From positions 7,903 through 71,902 of the forward strand of contig JBEHWK010000005.1 of assembly GCA_040217795.1 (NCBI GenBank): a DNA stretch of 64,000 nt. Direction: 5' to 3'. A model generated the notes under the pieces. The model made no database searches, was not told the DNA's origin, and was given only the letters and a program-made list of their open reading frames with translations. Numbering within the stretch: the first letter of the stretch is position 1; each line of letters begins with the position of its first letter. The stretch is from Clostridium_T sp040217795. Its GTDB lineage: Bacteria > Bacillota > Clostridia > Clostridiales > Clostridiaceae. The position numbers and the translations under genes are program-made. Below are positions 61,857-64,000 of this stretch, in pieces.

Positions 61857-63035
61857 ATGATTTATATTGGTATTGATGTAGCAAAAAATAAACATGATTG
61901 CTGCATCATAAATTCAGACGGTGTTATTCTTAATGATTCTTTACGTATATCCAATTCACGCCAAGGCTATGAATTGCTTTATTCAACAATTCGTTCTATT
62001 CTGCCTGATCAGGATATTTCTAACGTAAAAATAGGACTTGAATCAACAGGTCATTATAGCACTAATATCCAAAACTTCTTGTATGCTAAAGGCTTCAAGC
62101 TCTCAATTCTTAATCCCTTAGCTACAAATCTTTTTCGTAAGGCTCAAACCCTTAGGAAAACTAAAACCGATAAAACGGATGCATTAGTTATTGCTAAAAT
62201 GCTCTTTTCTGATGAAACAAAATCCTATTCATCAGTATCATATCAAATTCAAGAGCTAAAGTCACTAACAAGGCATAGATATCGCTTAATTGGTTATCGT
62301 TCTAAATTGAAAATATCAATCGCGAGACTGATAGATATAATTTTCCCGGAATTGCCTGATTTAGTTTGGTCAATCCATCAAGCTTCATCATACTGCCTCC
62401 TATCGGAATTGCCGAGTCCAAGAGATATATCAACTTGTCACTTGACCAAGCTCACCAATATCCTAAGCAAGGCTTCTAAAGGTAAATATGGAAAAGATAA
62501 AGCTATAACAATTAAAGATGCTGCCAGCAACTCAATAGGAACAAGCGCAAGATCACTATCTTTTGAATTGCAACAAAGTATCAGGTTAGTTCATTCTGTT
62601 CAATCCGAGATTGAAGCATTAGACAATCAAATAAGAGAAGTTGTTGATGAGCTTAATTCTCCTATAATGAGTATTCCAGGTATATCGTATACCCTAGCTG
62701 CCATAATACTTGCTGAAATTGGGAATATAGAAAGGTTTACTGCTCCAGCTAAGCTCTTAGCTTTCGCTGGGTTAGAACCTTCTACATATCAATCCGGCAA
62801 ATATAATGCTTCTCATACTCCGATGGTAAAACGTGGATCCACTTACCTTCGCTGGGCTATACTAACCGCTTCTAGAACTGTTTCAATGAGAGATGCTACA
62901 TTTTCAACGTATTTATCAAAGAAACAACTAGAAGGTAAGCATTACTACATTGCAATGAGCCACGTCGCAAAAAAGCTAATTAGAGTAATATTTTATCTTC
63001 TAAAAACCAACACCGCATTTGTTCCGCAAATGTAA
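61857..63035 (+). CDS. IS110-family DEDD transposase
   Basis: About 392 residues. RuvC-like domain with Asp7 in IGIDVAKNKHD, Glu62 in IGLESTGHY and Asp105/Asp108 in TDKTDALVIAKML. The C-terminal Tnp domain has IPGISYTLAAIILAEIG, FTAPAKLLAFAGLEPS and KRGSTYLRWAI with the catalytic Ser. ATG at 61857 is preferred (AAAGGAG upstream); the longer frame runs through the presumed bridge RNA. The gene looks intact. Confidence 0.93.
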   Translation: MIYIGIDVAKNKHDCCIINSDGVILNDSLRISNSRQGYELLYSTIRSILPDQDISNVKIGLESTGHYSTNIQNFLYAKGFKLSILNPLATNLFRKAQTLRKTKTDKTDALVIAKMLFSDETKSYSSVSYQIQELKSLTRHRYRLIGYRSKLKISIARLIDIIFPELPDLVWSIHQASSYCLLSELPSPRDISTCHLTKLTNILSKASKGKYGKDKAITIKDAASNSIGTSARSLSFELQQSIRLVHSVQSEIEALDNQIREVVDELNSPIMSIPGISYTLAAIILAEIGNIERFTAPAKLLAFAGLEPSTYQSGKYNASHTPMVKRGSTYLRWAILTASRTVSMRDATFSTYLSKKQLEGKHYYIAMSHVAKKLIRVIFYLLKTNTAFVPQM

Positions 63036-63295
63036 TCCTAAATTTTTAAATTAGCAACTTTGTTGCTTTATTTGTCATGCAATTTTTTAGCAGACTAAAA
63101 TATGATTTTTTCTTCAAATTTATATTGACTTCATATAGTTAGTCTCATATTACAAAAAACCAATGAACACTTGAACAAGCTTTCATGTGTTTTTTATTTA
63201 TTATATGCTACTTAAATTCTTTTTGTCAATGAATATATAAATATTTCTTTAGCCATCATTGAACTTCTGATAAATACCTGAACATATAAAATTAA

Positions 63296-63340
63296 AAAAA
63301 CTGGCTAAAGTGATCTGCACTTTTGCCAGTTTTTAATCAT
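63296..63340. terminator. Bidirectional hairpin
   Basis: AAAAACTGGC / GCCAGTTTTT with an inner GTGATCTGCAC stem; can end transcription on either strand. Confidence 0.7.
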
Positions 63341-63446
63341 GTATAGTCAATACTTTACAGCTTGTCACCATTGTAATATGTATTCCTATAATATTTTCTG
63401 CTCACTCTTTTTGCAGGGAGCAATTTGTCTACCAATTGCACTCCTA

Positions 63447-63478
63447 AAATAAAAAAACCCAGCATCTGCTGAGTTACT
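63447..63478 (-). terminator. rRNA operon terminator
   Basis: AACTCAGCA / TGCTGGGTT stem followed by TTTTTTTATTTT on the minus strand, 12 bp after tRNA-Asn. Confidence 0.8.
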
Positions 63479-63489
63479 TATCATTTAAA

Positions 63490-63564
<75 letters not shown>

Positions 63565-63572
63565 ACATCAAT

Positions 63573-63688
63573 TTGGCGACTCCCTACTCTCCCACACAGT
63601 CTCCCGTGCAGTACCATCGGCATCTCAAAGCTTAACCATCCTGTTCGGAATGGGAAGGGGTGTTACCTTTGTATCATCATCACCAAAT
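63573..63688 (-). rRNA. rrf: 5S ribosomal RNA
   Basis: Minus strand has TTGGTGATGATGATACAAAGG, then CACCCCTTCCCATTCCGAAC, GAAGTTAAGC-like GGTTAAGCTTTGAG, CCGATGGTACTGCACGGGAG and GTGGGAGAGTAGG, all 5S signatures. Ends are set from helix I pairing. Confidence 0.93.
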
Positions 63689-63880
63689 TTATCTCTAAAA
63701 TTGCTATATCCTTCGCATTGCGTTGTCGTCTGCGTCGCTGTGGTGCTCACATAGCTTAGTATGTTCCGCTCCGCGCACCTTGACTCCTAGCACTGCTCGA
63801 ATCTATCAATTTTAATGTGAAATAACAGTTTTTATTGCTGTTCTTTCAAAATTGCACACAATATCCAGTTGTTTTTTATT

Positions 63881-64000
63881 GGTCAAGCCCTCGATCTATT
63901 AGTATGAGTCAGCTGAATATGTTACCATACTTACACCTCTCACCTATCAACCTTGTGTTCTTCAAGGGATCTTACTAGCTTACGCTATGGGAAATCTTAT
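63881..64000 (-). rRNA. rrl: 23S ribosomal RNA, 3' end only
   Basis: The last 120 bases of 23S on the minus strand, ending in CATACTAATAGATCGAGGGC and TTGACC. The rest lies beyond the right edge. The 23S-5S spacer is about 190 bp and has no tRNA. Confidence 0.92.

Larger units (their letters stand above)
61670..63090 (+). mobile_element. IS110-family insertion sequence
   Basis: Element made of a 5' non-coding region with two stem-loops, a DEDD transposase and a short 3' region with hairpin AGCAAC...GTTGCT. As usual for IS110 it lacks clear terminal inverted repeats, so the ends are approximate. It sits between cadC and the rRNA operon. Confidence 0.7.

Overview
The window is chromosomal DNA from a low-GC, spore-forming anaerobic Firmicute of the class Clostridia, very probably Clostridium sensu lato. 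This rests on AT-rich spacers and strong GGAGG ribosome binding sites, a tmRNA tag reading AEDNFALAA, a monomeric [FeFe] hydrogenase, a Spo0E-like regulator, a c-di-GMP-I riboswitch, DnaD-type and CIRCE/BirA signals, and mostly Clostridium-like small proteins. The left edge cuts a tmRNA gene and the right edge cuts a 23S rRNA gene.

Layout. 1-5.0 kb: ssrA, a MIF-like tautomerase, smpB, rnr and an AI-2E-type permease (trans-translation and RNA decay). 5-8 kb: aldehyde dehydrogenase, PrmA-like methyltransferase, FMN-binding lipoprotein-like protein. 8.3-12 kb: modABC molybdate importer with a convergent HTH/molybdate-binding-type regulator. 12-15 kb: polar amino acid ABC importer. 15.3-18.5 kb: pdxST, an aldo/keto reductase, idi. 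18.7-20.4 kb: two tandem 86-residue paralogues, a candidate structured ncRNA, and a c-di-GMP riboswitch ahead of a small secreted peptide. 20.4-22.3 kb: a decaying [NiFe]-hydrogenase maturation locus (hypB without its P-loop, hypA, a shattered hypF) with a miniature IS200/IS605-type remnant. 22.4-31.8 kb: GPH sugar symporter, YczE-like protein, PHP hydrolase, CIRCE-controlled htpG, a tandem ArsA ATPase, a frameshifted YhhN-like gene and small proteins. 31.9-43 kb: bioB with a BirA operator, DnaD-like protein, dhaL/dhaM without dhaK, a HIRAN protein, HD hydrolase, a truncated cN-I nucleotidase, serine acetyltransferase, AmrS, DUF1003.

The most notable system is one minus-strand operon at 43.0-52.2 kb: a ribose-type ABC importer (binding protein, double ATPase, permease), methylthioribose kinase (mtnK), methylthioribose-1-phosphate isomerase (mtnA), the two halves of a split transketolase, and a RuBisCO-like protein (RLP). 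It has a strong promoter before the binding protein, tight gene spacing and a terminator after the RLP. The gene set suggests import and phosphorylation of a 5-substituted ribose (methylthioribose, 5-deoxyribose or similar), isomerisation to the ribulose-1-phosphate, rearrangement by the RLP, and cleavage or group transfer by the transketolase. I know of no described pathway with exactly this ending: there is no class II aldolase as in the DHAP shunt, no mtnB/X/D as in the universal methionine salvage pathway, and no cupin as in the isoprenoid shunt. The N-terminal transketolase half also lacks two usual histidines.

Right part. 52.4-54.3 kb: small membrane and sporulation-type genes. 54.6-59 kb: a small Cys protein plus a group-B-like [FeFe] hydrogenase behind repeated TTTACTAAA boxes, then an amtB-glnK operon whose leader contains a terminator just after the predicted start site. 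59-61.6 kb: cadA/cadC metal efflux. 61.7-63.1 kb: an IS110-family element with two large stem-loops before its transposase that look like a bridge RNA. 63.4-64 kb: the end of an rRNA operon (23S, 5S, tRNA-Asn) on the minus strand.
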